Positions 32,920 through 48,900 of a stretch of 64,000 nucleotides of DNA are shown here, in pieces. This stretch comes from Metarhizium brunneum (lineage: Eukaryota; Ascomycota; Sordariomycetes; Hypocreales; Clavicipitaceae), in contig NC_089426.1 in NCBI RefSeq assembly GCF_013426205.1, forward strand, positions 372,001-436,000. The letters run 5' to 3'. Position 1 is the first letter of the stretch, and each line of letters begins with the position of its first letter. The translations under genes and the position numbers were made by a program. The notes under the pieces are model-generated. The model was not told the origin of the DNA. It did no database searches and saw only the letters and a list, made by a program, of their open reading frames with translations.

Positions 32920-34760
32920 ATTTTGGCCGAGAATATAAACGTAGGAGGTCGACTGTCAGATGCTATGTCCCTGTGTTCAGCACCGAACAAGGTCTGAGCC
33001 GAGCAGCGATGCCGGGCTGGATGCAAGCTCGCCGGTTTGCAAAGCTGCGAGAAACCCAAGATGTCGCCGGGTGAGAGATACAGGGCAATAAACAGTTTTT
33101 AGCAGGAAAAAGTAGTAGATAAAGTCGTCCTGGGGTCAACCGCACAGCACAGCTTTATGCCCTGTAAACCACCTCAAAGAACCAGATATGAAGTTTGGTG
33201 TTGAAGCGCCTCGAACATAAGATTCATACAAGGACATGGTGCGGGGGAAGAAGGACGTTGGCCGGCCGTGAATGAAGACAATGGTCAGCGACTCGGCTTG
33301 AGAGACGGCATGGGATTCGAATTCATATGTTCCAAGGGTGTGGCTATTTGGATTGGAAACCAGCCGACGGCAGTAGTGAGTTGAGCGGCGATTTGAGCGA
33401 GCATGCAGCGCCGCGTTTTCAATGTCAATTTGATGCCGAGTGGTCTGGGCGCGTGACGTGGGTGGGTTACGATGCGGGCGTCCTGCAACCAAGAGTGTCG
33501 ACGTGGGGCCGGCTCAACGGGAATGGGCATGCAATGCTGTGGCAACGAGTGGCTATTAACGCAACGGTGCGCTCGATGGGAATGATGGGGAATCGAAGCT
33601 TGTCGACATTTCCGACAAGGTCTCCAAAATACTCGGTAGGGCCGACTAAAGAGGTAGTAGTTGGTTATGGAGCAGGCCTGCTCCGACCATTTATGTATGG
33701 GACCGGACACCATTACCCTAGTCGACTTTGAGGCTCTTGGCTCCCGGCTCTCTGTGGCTTTGCCCCGTCGATTGACCCATCGGCCATCAACCATCAACCA
33801 TCGACCGCGGACCGGGAGGCTAAGGCGTCTGGTTGAGGCTCGTGTACCAAGTACGGGAGTACCCCATCCCGTTACCCCGTAGGCCGTAGGGCATGACAAA
33901 ACAAGAAGAAGGAAATGATCAAGGCAAGGATAAGGAGTAAAAATTCGCAGCCTCGAATAAACACGACGTTGCAAGTCTAGACGACTGATTAGTTTTGCCG
34001 GCAAAAACGAGGACCAGTAAAATGCCAAAAGCTCTCAAGCTTGGTCTCCGCCCCGCAAACAAGTGCCCAGCCAGCGGTTGCGTCTTCCCAGGAGTCTGGA
34101 CACAATCACTATCGGAAAGTGCGACCGTACTAGCAGACGGCGCCCACAGCCCGGCCAGTCACCAGTCGCCAGTTCGCCAGTCCGCCAGTCCGTAAAATTA
34201 CGGAGCAAGTGGATGTGGCTGACGGCCCACACATCTGTCCTGCCCATCACGACATTTGAACTTCACCATCGAGCAAGCAGGCGTTGGCGCCGCACACACG
34301 TAATGCCGTCAACCAACCACCTCCGTGTGCCATGTATTACTACTCCGTAGCAGATTTTTAGATTGACGAAATGTACCTCTCTTTCCTCATGGACCAAGGC
34401 TCATCCAGCACTGCAGCTACTCACAAAGTCATGATCTCGCTTCGACGGTTCTGCAGTTGGGCTACTTAGCATCATCTTGCCAATATTAAAGTCTCTTCCT
34501 GGTTCTCGGCCAGCCGACGATGTTCCAGTCATATAACTAAGCTCAAAGAACCCAACCCTGTGTGAATACAATCATAATCAAACTGCGTTTCTTAGTGTCA
34601 TGTGCGATTCGACCCTAATCCAATGCTATGCCCTGCCGTCTTTCCGTTTCCTTGCCCAGCGCAACCACCATCCGCTAAAAACCCAATACTGATGCCTAAA
34701 TGTATCTTACAATCCTCAATGGGCTTCTATCACATCCTTCAACACAAGACTTTCCCGTCG
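32920..34760. other. Intergenic, promoter side of the second Zn2Cys6 gene
   Basis: About 1.8 kb. Contains a TACTCCGTA copy at 34341, short direct repeats of CCAGTCCG/CCAGTTCG type (about 34158-34195) and CCATCAA units (about 33780-33801). A 134-codon plus-strand frame (33327-33731) was considered and not accepted. Otherwise no gene is seen. Confidence 0.45.
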
Positions 34761-36326
34761 CTAGTATCCCTTGCTTGGACTGCGCCCGTACTTTATTGGA
34801 CTTAATTGCCTATCTCCTTTGCTTGGGCTTCTTCGTCCTGACGGTGTGTAGTAAGGTTTCATGTTAATGGGGGAATTATCCGTATCTGTTCCCTCGTCCA
34901 ACAATGCCTGTCGCTTCATCCTGGGCGTCTGTACCGGAACAAGCATGTAGCCGGGTGTGATGCCGGGAGACCTGACATGGTCCTGCACATCCCCTGCTGG
35001 TTGAGATGGCGTAGGAGGAATCTCTCTGTGACCGTGTGACCGGCTGAATGCACTCAAGTTGACCGTAGAACATATCACTATGATAGCCACAATGACGCCC
35101 TAATTTTCACTTGTTAGTTTTGATCCCCAACCACAGTCCAAATAGCACACATACCCATGCCTTTAGGTGCATTGTTTCAGTAAACTCGTTAATAATCTCC
35201 GCCACTTGCTTTGCGGTGACCTTGACTCTCATAATGGCGTCTGGATCTTGCATCATGCATTCATACCACTCGCTGCACGGTTTGTTCAATGCTGGTTTAT
35301 TGTTGTTGGCACAGTCGTTGATTGTGTAGTCGTGGCGACAAGCGTCCATAGTGCTGACTATCTTTTGGTGTGCGGCCATGTTGGCGTTGGAAATATCCGT
35401 ACGAATGGTGCTTACAACTGACCAGCTCACGTACGTCAAGACGGAAACCAGAAACACGTTGGCACCGAGCTGCATCCATCGTTGCATGTGATCTGGAGTA
35501 TTGGGATACTTGTTGAGCGCATAGAAAAGTGACTCAAAGTATCCCTTTTGTTTCCCGTGATTTCCCTTGCCCTTTGAGCGACTCCTAGCCATCTGAGCAG
35601 CGCCAATAGCGTCCGAATCCGAGTCGGAGCTCCAGGAGTCGCCTTCATATCCGCCGTGCCGAGAAATGCTGCCGACATCCTTGTCCAAATTATGCCGTTT
35701 TCGCTTCCGCATCGTCACGTTGAGGTCACGATGCGCCCGAATCTCTCCCTTGCCCGAAATGTGCTTCTTAGAACTCGATTTCCCATAACGGGAAGACTTG
35801 TCAATCTTGAGAGGCGTAATAGTTGCACCCATGGAGATGTCGGCTTTGCGGTCTACTTCTGGAGTGTCGTTTGGATAGTCTGAAACCTCTGCGCCAGCTG
35901 GGCTGTCCTCCGCACCAGATGCTTCAGAAAAGACAACCTCATCGACGGGTTTTCTAGGAGTCGTAAAGGCGGGATTTCGGAATGGCGGAGCGGTGTTTCT
36001 TGAGGACAGTTGGGGCGTAAATCGAGAAGTTTGAGGGGTGTTGGACTGAGATTTTGATGGCGACTGAAGATGCGCAAAGGGATTCGGGGGTCGGGCCGTT
36101 TTGAATGGTGATCCAAGATCTGAGCCGCTGTGTTAGATATATAGCGTTGGTAATTGTGGCCATCACCGGGATATTGATAAGCCAGGCGAACAGAGGAATA
36201 GAGGCACGAGGACTTACTATTCCGTTGTATATTTTTTGCAGCTTGTGCAAAAGGGCTAGTTGGGTCTAGAGGGCCCTTGTCCTGGTACTCCCAGTCCATA
36301 GGACCCTCATAGGATCTGGCTTCCAT
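34761..36326 (-). CDS. Brl1/Brr6-type nuclear envelope protein
   Basis: Predicted 470-aa integral nuclear-envelope/ER membrane protein of the Brl1/Brr6 family, which acts in nuclear pore complex assembly and membrane lipid homeostasis. Exons on the minus strand are 36326-36218, 36119-35155 and 35099-34761, all in phase; a CAG nine bases before 36119 would shift the frame and is not used. Order: short N-terminal motif (MEARSYEGPMDWEYQDKGPL), a disordered Ser/Pro/basic part, first membrane span about 255-275 (VFLVSVLTYVSWSVVSTI), a lumenal loop with four cysteines (297, 306, 318, 324) that fits the two disulfides of the family, then a second span about 356-378 (AWGVIVAIIVICSTV) coded across the last intron. 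The C-terminal tail is Ser/Pro/Lys-rich. It is divergent from the Iws1 gene, with 473 bp between start codons. Confidence 0.9.
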
Positions 36327-36799
36327 TTTTGAGGAATTGAAGCAAGCAGACGGGTTTGAGCTATCAGGGCGCGATCTTGGACCAACTTGCGAGCAATGGA
36401 GAAGCCGTGGATGTTGGCCTCTTTTTGAGATGTTCTGGATCGTCAACGGCAACCATATTACAAGCCACTAGACGAAAGTAAACAATCAGGGTGGGTCTTG
36501 CTGTGGCGCGAGTGCTAAGAGTGGGTCTATTATTATGTCAGCAGACCGGGGCCTATTCTGAGCTGCAGGCTTCCTTCATTCAGAATATGTTGGGAGCCAG
36601 AAGGACTATGCGAGTTCTGCAACATCGACCAACCCTACTCTCTGTATCTATTAATCTAACACACTTGTGGGTAAATAGCTGGCAATACTCGCATCCCAAC
36701 TCGGTGGTTTGATTCTGCTCGCCTGCCGCACGCTCTGTGCCTGCGCTGTTGATTTCGGCCTATTGCATTCTTCCTTTTTCGCACAATCTACACCTCAGC
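36327..36799. promoter_or_regulatory. Shared divergent promoter of Brl1/Brr6 and Iws1 genes
   Basis: 473 bp between two oppositely oriented start codons. It must hold both promoters and leaders. No classic TATA box stands out. Pyrimidine-rich sequence (TTCTTCCTTTTTCG) lies just upstream of the Iws1 ATG. Co-regulation is possible but inferred. Confidence 0.55.
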
Positions 36800-38218
36800 A
36801 TGTCTGACCGTGAATCGCCCGCCGATTTGCCTGCAAACGATGCAGTTGATGATGGACAGGAGCAGGAGTTCCAGGACGAGGTTGCGGCCGCCGGTTCAGA
36901 CAGAGACTCGGACGCGCTCTCAGAAATCGACGAAAACGAGTTTGAAGACTACGATCCAGAGACGGCCAACATCGAGGACCGGCCAGTAGACATCGATGAA
37001 GATATTGCACGTACGCTCAAGGCTACCAAAAGAAAGCGCGTTGCTGGAGATGCTCCCAAGAAGCCGCGAGAGGGCCGTCGCGAGAAGAAGAGACGGGATC
37101 GTGACGATGATGTTGCGATGGAGGATGGATCGGAGGTTGATGGAAAGGCACCGCGACGAACAAGACGAACCGGCGAAGGCGAGAGACGGCGGACAAAGCC
37201 CGATACTCCTCAGCCTGAAAACGAAGAAGAGCTGAGCCCGGAAGAGCGCAGGAAGAGAGCCATCGACCGAGCTTTGGATGCGGCTATCAAGAAGGGCGGA
37301 ACAAGTAAAAGGCGGCGCAAGGATGAAATCGTGAGAGACAAGTCTACATGGAAGCTGTGCACGCGTTTAAGCTGACGAAGTACCATAGGACTTGGAAGAT
37401 GAGATTGATGAGCAACTTGCCGAGCTCAAGGTCAAGATGGAGAGAGCATGCCGGGCTGACAACGAGGCGCGGGAGTCTAACCAACCAGCCCTCCATAAGC
37501 TGAAACTTCTTCCTGAAGTCAACGCTATCCTGAACCGAAACAACGTGCAGCATGCGGTCCTGGACCCGGACACCAACTTTTTACAACATGTCAAGTTCTT
37601 TCTGGAGCCCTTGAATGATGGATCCTTGCCGGCATACAACATCCAACGGGACCTGTTCACTGCCATGACCAAACTCAATGTGGAAAAGGAAGCTCTTCTC
37701 AGCAGCGGAATCGGAAAGGTTGTACTGTTTTACACGCGCAGCAAGAAGCCGGAGCCAAGCATCAAGCGAATGGCCGAGAGGCTACTGGGAGAATGGAGCC
37801 GACCTATTCTGAAGCGAACTGATGATTACAAGAAGCGACAGATTGAGAGTCGCGATTACGATTACCAGTATGTGAAGGCTGTGGTTCCTTGCTTGCTCTG
37901 TTGTGGTTGGTGGACGGAAGGCGGGCTGGCTGACATGATGATTCTAGGGCGGCTAAGCTGGCACAACGGCAAAAGATTGGGTCACAATTCAGTCTCTCAC
38001 AACGGCCGGCCATGTCTGCGCGTGATGCCGAGCGCGAGCGTATTCTGGCACCGGTTGGCTCCAGCAACCGCGCACGCATGACAAGTCTTCCAGAGAGTTA
38101 CACCATTGCGCCAAAGAGCACGTTTGATGGTGCTAGGGGATCAGAACACAGACCGCTTGGCGCGGGTGGCATGGAGGCATTCCGAAAGATGACGCAAAAG
38201 ACTAAGAAGAGGGGTTGA
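36800..38218 (+). CDS. iws1: Transcription elongation factor Iws1/Spn1
   Basis: Predicted 426-aa nuclear factor that binds Spt6 and RNA polymerase II during elongation. Exons are 36800-37330, 37389-37867 and 37948-38218, all in phase. The N-terminal 180 residues are acidic then Lys/Arg-rich and probably disordered. The conserved TFIIS-N-like (LW) domain covers about 200-310 (LKLLPEVNAILNRNNVQHAV, NIQRDLFTAMTKLNVEKEAL, SIKRMAERLLGEWSRPIL). The tail carries the conserved RPAMSARDAERERILAPVGS and ends PLGAGGMEAFRKMTQKTKKR, a typical Spn1 C-terminus. Reading through the first intron would stop after 16 codons, so the splice is needed. Divergent from the Brl1/Brr6 gene. Confidence 0.94.
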
Positions 38219-40026
38219 AGCGAATTGCAGCTGTAACAGTATGCTGGGAGGGAGAAGCATGAGTGGAGAGGTTGTTCATTTTTGCCCCAGCTCTTTCCCC
38301 ATTTCTTTGATTTGCAGATTATTGTGGGTTGAAACTGGAATCATTAGGGCGTTTAGGTACCTGAATAAGGCAAGGAAATAGTCGATTGGAGAAGAAAGTG
38401 CAAAGAGACTTCGTCATGCCCTTTAGCCACCAAAGAAACATGTAGCCAGGGGACGAAAATGCTATAAAACCGTGAGGCTGGCACAGGTGGGGAGCATTGT
38501 ATGGAGGGGATTTTTTTCTCTTTATTAATGCGAGAGGAAGTGGCGGCATTTCGATATTGGCGGAGCAAAGCAATGTGCATGCGGGAATATCCATCCATTG
38601 TGTTGGGTTGACTGGCAGGTGACTGGCACTGCGGTGCAGTGCATGGGAGTGACGTCAAGCACATGGTCAATTGTGGAGCCGCTGCTGGACAAACACTGGG
38701 AGTGCCGAAGTCATAAACTTGGCGAGCGGGTGGGACAGGCAAAGAACAAAGGGCTGGCATGATTTTCATGGCTTCTTCACATGCATGCTAGATATCTTGA
38801 CCGACATTGATGGGAGAAGCGCCTGCACATGCGCGATATGGACTGGCTATCTACGCCGATGCCGATGCTGCTGCTGCTGTACGATATCGGGTCCGGCTGC
38901 ATCAGCACTTGAGCCAGCCAGAAACGAGTTGATGGGGTGCTGGTGATGGATGGGTCAATGTTGGACAGGTCAAACGTTGAAGGGATTCGCGAGAGAAGGG
39001 CTATTTGCTGACAGGATAGCCAAGCTTGGACGTGAGTCTAAGCAGGGAGTTCAAGCAATGAGCTTGAGAGTGATGCAGGGCTTCCAATGTGGCCAGATTG
39101 ATTGTTTTTGTGCTCCTTGCCTCAACTACCTTGTGTCGTCGACATGGACGGTCAATGTCAAGAGTGCGCGGGTACGAATGTACATGTCAACAACGTCGTT
39201 GAGTTGACCAGACGTCAATGGGCATAACACAAGCACCACAAGCACGGACTTGATCGCGTCAAGTCAATACTTGCAAAGCCAACTTGACTTTTTTCTCCTC
39301 CACCATGGTTGTGCTGTGCTTGACCGTTTCTGCCACCTCTGGCGCGCTTCCGAGACACGAGCTGGCGACTTGAAACGGCCGACTGTTGCTGGACCGTGAT
39401 TTCGTCACTTCCAGCCCAACCGGCTTTGATTAATCTAGCTATGCACTTACAGTAGTACTTGACCGGACTTTTCTAGTTGCAGACCCCACCAGACCCCCCC
39501 AGCCAGCCAGGGCCAGTTGAGTGCGCCGAGTCCAGATTCCTGTTTTGGGCAGGCATTTTTTGGCGCAAAGCGAACCACAAGAAGCAGCAATACCATCCGC
39601 TAATACCAGACCGACCGAGTTCTCGTGTGTGCTAAAGCGTCAAGGTCATTTTGAATCCGCTCTTGCCATCTTCAACACATCCCAGCCACCCGTCGTCGCC
39701 GTCGCCGTCGCCACGCACGCCGCAGAACATCGCCAGCACACGATTGATTCCCATACGTGGTCGAAGCGCACCACGGCATCGCAGCAACCCGAGACGACTT
39801 GCCACTTGAGACACGCACAGTTCGAGTGGCAGCAGACACGCTCCTCCCGCCTGCACTGGCACGCGTCAATACGCTCTCACTCGCAGCCTTTGCGCCAGTC
39901 GCCCTGTGTGAGCAAATCCTGGCCGCCGAGCCGTCAGCTTTCCCGGCCCCGATCTGGCGACACATCATCCGACTGCGACGTAGCACCGACGACGACCTTC
40001 ACAGCCGCGGCCAAGAGGCGACAAAG
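38219..40026. other. Intergenic, promoter and leader of the SRPK gene
   Basis: About 1.8 kb. The last 400 bp are C-rich with GTCGCC repeats (about 39690-39715) and probably form the 5' leader. An ATG-less frame overlapping the SRPK start (39521-40030) is not accepted as a gene. Nothing else recognised. Confidence 0.45.
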
Positions 40027-43358
<3,332 letters not shown>

Positions 43359-44158
43359 GGGGCTAATAGACTCACAAACTGGGGCGACGTTACCAGCCAA
43401 CAAGGAATGATGACCGTCGTTTTTCCTGCACTGACCGTACTGTTCTCTCCATCTAGTAACGGCATGCCGTCCCGGTTGGTTGGTATAGAGGATGGCGTGC
43501 GCAATATTGGATCAGCTGCGTGTTAGGTTTATGGCCAGGGTGGCCGGGGTGCAGGCCATTGTCAAATGGCGGCGTGGGCAAAGGGGCCAGTGGGCAGAAA
43601 TACATGAGCAAATGAACTGTAGCAGGAAGCAATGTCGAACGATATCGATGTGGGACATGATGATGGATGCTGTGGGATGGGGCGGGAGCAAGAGGGGGGG
43701 AAGGGGGGCATGAATACATGGGTTTTGCGTGACTGAGCTGGAATAGATAGACCATGCATGACGTTTCTAGAAGTTTTGCGTGTTTGATGGTGCGGTTCGC
43801 TCTGATGCTGGCCTGTGACGAGGTGTGAATGCGTGCATGGGCGTGGATGGCTGCCATGTATGTGCCCCCGGATAAAGGAGTCACAACATTCAGCGTGTCT
43901 TGGGCAATCTCTAGACTCGAGTGAGCGCTTGGCTTCGTGCTGAGCTGGCTCCTACTGTAACCGCGTCTATGCTTGTAACGCCTTCCTGTGTTTTATATTT
44001 ACGACGCTAGATGCTCGAGGCATCGGCAAGTGAACAAGATACTTGGAACCCCCTTTCTGAATTTTAATCACGCCAAATGCTCAGGGCAACGACGAATGAA
44101 CAAACGTCCACGATGCAGTGTGACATGCCTTACTCCATACTCCGTCCGAGACCTGGTT
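43359..44158. other. Convergent intergenic region between SRPK and lunapark
   Basis: Holds two 3' UTRs. A degenerate direct repeat of 37 bp (44001-44037 and 44067-44103, 27 of 37 identical) lies at the lunapark end. No gene seen. Confidence 0.45.
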
Positions 44159-45337
44159 TTACCTGTTTCGCCCCCGAGCCTTGACTGACCCTGCTGGTCC
44201 TTGGCTGCCCGTCACCTTGACCTTTGATCCGGCCTCATTCTCATTCTCACTCTCACTCTCCTCCGCATCGTTTGCGGCTTCGGGCTCTGCCTCGGCTCCG
44301 TCTTGCCCCCGGGCCTGCAGGACCTCCTCGACGATGCGCTTCCCCTCGTCCACCTGCCCGTTTGTCTTGCCGCACCCCATGCACCGCCACATGCCTACCT
44401 CTGCCAGGCTCTTGGTGCCCGGCGGCGCCTGCCCGTTGACCAGCCTGCAGCTCTCGCAGATGAGCGCGAGGCGGTTCTTGGCGGCCGTCTCGTCCTCGCC
44501 GAGGAGGACGTCGAAGATGCGGTCGTACCAGTGCGTTTCGGCGTCCATGTATTGCGTGCGGGGGGGAGGGGGCGAGGCGTATGCGTTGGGGGCGAATTCC
44601 GCATCGCCCTCGTGCTGCTGGGCCGGCGGCGGAGGCGGCTGCGGCTGCTGCTGGGCATCAGGGCGGACAATGTTTGCCGTTGGCGGAGGGGGCAGGTTCG
44701 TTCGTCCGGTGCCGCTTGGGGGAGGGCTTCGTTTCGCCTTCTTGTCCTGGTCTTGCTTGTCTTCCTGCGTGTCCTTTTTGTCGCGCTTCTTCTTCTCCCC
44801 GCCGTACTTTTCGATGAGCTCCATGGTGGAGTCGTACTTGGTCGCATCCTTGAGCTTCTGGATCGTGTTGGCGCGTTCGTCCTGGTAGCCCTTTAGCCGG
44901 GTGGCCAGCGAGTCGATCCTGAAGTTGAAGTAGGCGCTGATTAGGGCTCGTGCTACGTATATCCTTTTTTCAAATGGTTAGCTGTGTTTTGCGAGCGAAG
45001 CGAGGACCGAATAAATTACAGGATGGGACCGCCTGCCATGCCGGTCCATTCGTAGGCGCCTAGGTTCTTGTAGCCTACTACGAGGAGCAGGACGATGGCG
45101 TAGACGAGGTACGCGAAGCTGAGGTAGAGTGTCCATAGGACTTTGGTACGGCGTGCGCTAGTGTGTAGTCGGTCGAGGCGGGCTTGGGAGGTGGTGATCT
45201 TGGAGGACAGTGAGGAGAGCGTCTTTTCGAAGGACGCGGGGGAGGAGTCGGTGCCCTGGGATTTCTGAGTTAGACGAAAGGGGTGTTAAGGGGGGGGGAG
45301 GGCGTTTTCTTGCCTTCCAGGGCCAGAGGGAGACCAT
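44159..45337 (-). CDS. lnp1: Lunapark, ER three-way junction protein
   Basis: Predicted 357-aa ER membrane protein that stabilises tubule three-way junctions. Exons on the minus strand are 45337-45314 (8 codons, MVSLWPWK), 45264-45020 and 44963-44159. The first intron (45313-45265, 49 nt) starts with GC (AAG|GCAAGA) and ends CTAACTCAG: a GC-AG intron. The second has donor GTAATT. Features: coiled stretch SFEKTLSSLSSKITTSQARLD; two membrane spans (about 45-68, TLYLSFAYLVYAIVLLLVVG; about 82-100, MAGGPILIYVARALISAYF); helix with KDATKYDSTMELIEKYGGEK; Pro/Gln-rich linker; and the lunapark zinc ribbon with Cys259, Cys262, Cys284 and Cys287, then an acidic tail. The start fits the highly conserved MVSLWPWK of fungal lunaparks. 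Divergent from the golgin gene. Confidence 0.93.
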
Positions 45338-45954
45338 TTTGGTGCTCGGGCTCTGGAGTGTGGGCGAGGAGTGAGGTGGGTGGTGATGTGAAGCTCGAGC
45401 TGAGCTGGCAGCTTGGAGATTGACGGAGGTGTGGCGGAGAGCATCAGCCACACTTTATCCAACGGCGCATATCGCTGAGGACTGTTTTGGAGTGGTGCCT
45501 AACTTTGATAGGGAGGATCAATGCGAGAGATGCCTGTAAGACTAAGAAGAAGAAGAATTGTTAAAAATACAGAGGAGGAGGGGTTTTCCGGCGGATGGCA
45601 GCCCGAGCTGCTTTCCCTGTTCAATGCTTGATGGCATGCGAGCCAGCCGCAGGCATTCTGTGGCTCAGCATCAGCCACACCCTGCAGCTGCTGGGATGAC
45701 TAGGGGATCGACCAACTCCAGAAAGTGCCAACTTTCAATATCGTCACTCTGTGCAACGTCGGGTTTCTGAGAGCAGACGCAATGAGTGTATAGCCCAGTC
45801 ACGTGTGCAATTCGTTCTATTTTTCTTTCTTCTGTCCATTGCATCACCGCCTTCTCTGTATTCCTGCTTTGCGTTCCTTATGCCTGCGCATTCCGATTCC
45901 TAGACACCACTTGTCCACTGGTCAGCCGCGGCCTGGCCAGCGCCAACGAGCACA
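45338..45954. promoter_or_regulatory. Shared divergent promoter of lunapark and golgin genes
   Basis: 617 bp between opposite start codons of two endomembrane genes. Pyrimidine-rich stretch at about 45810-45850 (golgin side). No clear TATA box. Co-regulation is possible, inferred only from layout. Confidence 0.5.
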
Positions 45955-48900
45955 ATGTTCCAAGTTGGTCTCTCTATCCCTGTTCACCATCTATACGGCC
46001 CACAAAGAGCCAGCTCGATTGAACCACCATACTAACTGCCGTCCTCCTCCGCGCAGAGAATCAGAGGCGCCATCGACCGCACCATTGCCGAGGAGCAAGC
46101 CCGCCAGAAGGCTGTCGACAGCGAAACCCTTTCGAGGTCCGGATCGACGTCGTCTCGCAGGAGTGATGCCAATCCTGCCGGACGCCGACCCCGGCAAAAG
46201 AAACCGTCTGCCGATATAACTGACTCGGCGGCCCCGAACCCCGACCCGGCCGTTTTCGAGGCCGCCTTTGTCATTGACGATAGTGACGAGCCCAGCCGCT
46301 CGGGGACACCTGCGCCGCCCCCGCCCCCTGAGAAGGATAACATTGATGGAGGCAGGACGTCTGCTCCAAAGGGTGAGGAGGGAGATAAGTCTCTGGCCAA
46401 CGGTGCGAATGCGGATAAAGAGCACGCAGATGACAAGTCGAAGGAGGACGGGGATGCTCCCGCGCCTGCGGAGTTGAGCCCAGAGATTAAGCAGCGGCTG
46501 AGGAAGCTAGAAAAGCTGGAGTCGACGTACCCGGGTATGCGGGACTCACAGGTGGTAATTAATTGAGCGGTGTGCTGATGATTTGTTACAGAGCTCCTGC
46601 GATCATATAGGGTTGCGCATAAGCGCGCAACAGCTATTGAGCCCTTCGAAAAGGCGCTGCGCGAGAATACGCCGCTTACCTCTATCAACGACCCGGACTC
46701 TCTGGTCGAATACCTCAACCAATTGAACTTGAGAGGTGACATGGTCATGGATGAGCTCAAGAAGGTGTCTGCCGACAAGGAAGAACTCAAGAAGAAGCAC
46801 GCCGAGACCGAAGAGAAGCTCAAGAAGGCGCAGAGCGAATTGGAAACTCTCAAGAGTGGTAAATCTATCGAGGCTGCTGCCGAGTCGAGCGGACGAAAGT
46901 CTTTAGAACCACCTGCCCGCACTAGCGTTGATGTTGCTGCCGAGAAGGTCAAGTCCCCTGTTGCGTCCGTCATTAGCATGTTCTCACCCAAGCAGAAGGC
47001 GCAAGATGCCCATCACGGCAAATCAGAAAGCGAGGACTTTTTCTCCTACGACGAAGAAATTCCCCAGTTGCAGGCCGAGGTGGCGTCCAAGACGGAAGAA
47101 ATTGAGCAGCTCAAGGGCAAAGTCGAGGATCTTGAAAAAGAGCTGTCCATTGCCAAGGAGAACAGCGCTGGCTTGGCAGAAAACTTGGAAAAGACAAGCA
47201 AAGCATTGAGCGAATCTCGGGAGGCTTCCGGACCGCAGGCATCGCTACGAAAACAGCTCGACGAACGTAACCAGGAAATCAGGGCACTAACTGAAAAGTT
47301 GGACGCGGCACAGTCAGAGCTGAAGAACCTGGAAGGACGGGCGGAGAGGGATAAGAAGGAGCATGCGTCAAGGGTCGAGGATGTCGAGGCCTCTCTTGCC
47401 GAGTCGGACAAGAAGGCCAGTGAGCTTGATGCTGAGCTCACCAAGGCTAATAATGCAAAGTCCATATCTAAGAAGCTGATTGACGACCTTAGCACCCAGA
47501 TCGAGAGTCTCAAAAAGGACAAGTCGGAGAGTTTGGCAAAGATTGAGGAGCTCACTAAGAAACTGGATTCACCTGCTACATCCCAACCGACTACCACCCA
47601 GCCAACTCCTGCGACACCTCCTGCCGCTGGAGGCTCCAAAAAGAAGAATAACAAGAAGAAGAAGGGCAAGGGTGCTGCCGGTGGTGCCACTACGGCAGCT
47701 CCGCCTCCAGCTGAAGAGGAGGACACCAAGGAAGCTACTGAAAAACCGGACAGTGCTGCCCTTTCTTCCCTTGAGGCTGAGATTGCCAAGCTCAAGACTG
47801 AGGTTGAAGAAAAGGACCAGCAAATTGAGAAGCTTTCCAAGAGGCGCAAGACCGAGGAAGATCTACGGGAGGAGATTGAGAATTTGCAAGAGAACCTGGT
47901 CAACATTGGACAAGACCATGTTGAAGCAAAGGAGAAGATCAAAGAGCTCGAGCAAGAGAAGACCAAGCTCAAGGAACATATTGCTGAGCTCGAGGCCCAG
48001 GTTGGATCGTCAAAATCCAATGCAACTTCCAACGCAAAGGTTCAAGGCGACCTGGACGCTCTACGAAAGGAGTATGATGATCTCAGGGACAAGTCGACCA
48101 CGTTACAATCTGATTTGGGCGCTGCTCAACAGCTAGCTCAGACCCGGTTCAAAGACCTGACGGACCTGAGGGAAGTACTGCAAAAGGCACAGCCGGAGCT
48201 AAAGAGCTTAAGACAAGAGTCGGCCGAATTGAAGACAACCAAGGAGGAGCTTGCCGCCAAGATCAAGGAGCTCAAGACTGCAGAGAAGAGGGAGTCGGAG
48301 CTTAAGCGTGACGTCAGCAAAGCCCAGCAACTGGTGGCTGATGGCGAAAAGGAGATCAAGAGCCTACAAGAGAAGCTCAAGTCCGAGGAAAGCAACAAAC
48401 AAAAGGCGGAAGATGGCAAGCGCACGGCTGAGAAGGATCTACGACGGGCCGAGGCCGACAAGATTGAGCTCAGTGCCAAGGCCGAAAAGACGGAACGCGA
48501 GCTACAAAGGGCACAGGACGAGCTCAACAAGCTGCGGCCGCGTGTCAAGGAGCTGGAGGAGCAGATGCACAAGCTACGCAGAGAAAAGGCCGCGTCGCAG
48601 GAGGAAGCGGAATTCAAGTCGCAGCAGTACACCAACGCACAGGGCCTGTTGACTAGCATGCGCGACCAAACGACGGAGCTGTCTGTGCAGCTAAAGGAAT
48701 CCAAGTCGCAGGCAGAGTCGCTGGAAGAGGAACTGGTCGAGGTGCAGCGGCTGTTGCAGGAGCGAACGCGTGAGGGAGAGACGATGCGGCGCCTGCTGGC
48801 AGACGTGGACGAGCGCGCAGACACCAAGGTGCGCGAGATGCGCGGGCGCATGGAGGCGGCGATTGAAGAACGCGAGCGCATCGAAGACGAGTCGAGCACG

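Noticed and set aside
33327..33731. 134-codon plus-strand ATG frame upstream of the second Zn2Cys6 gene
   Set aside because: Reasonable residue mix but no domain, no promoter and no splice context. A 247-codon antisense frame overlaps it. Too weak to call.
44001..44103. Degenerate 37-bp direct repeat downstream of lunapark
   Set aside because: Only 27 of 37 positions agree and the unit has no terminal structure. It could be an old duplication or chance, so it is not listed as an element.
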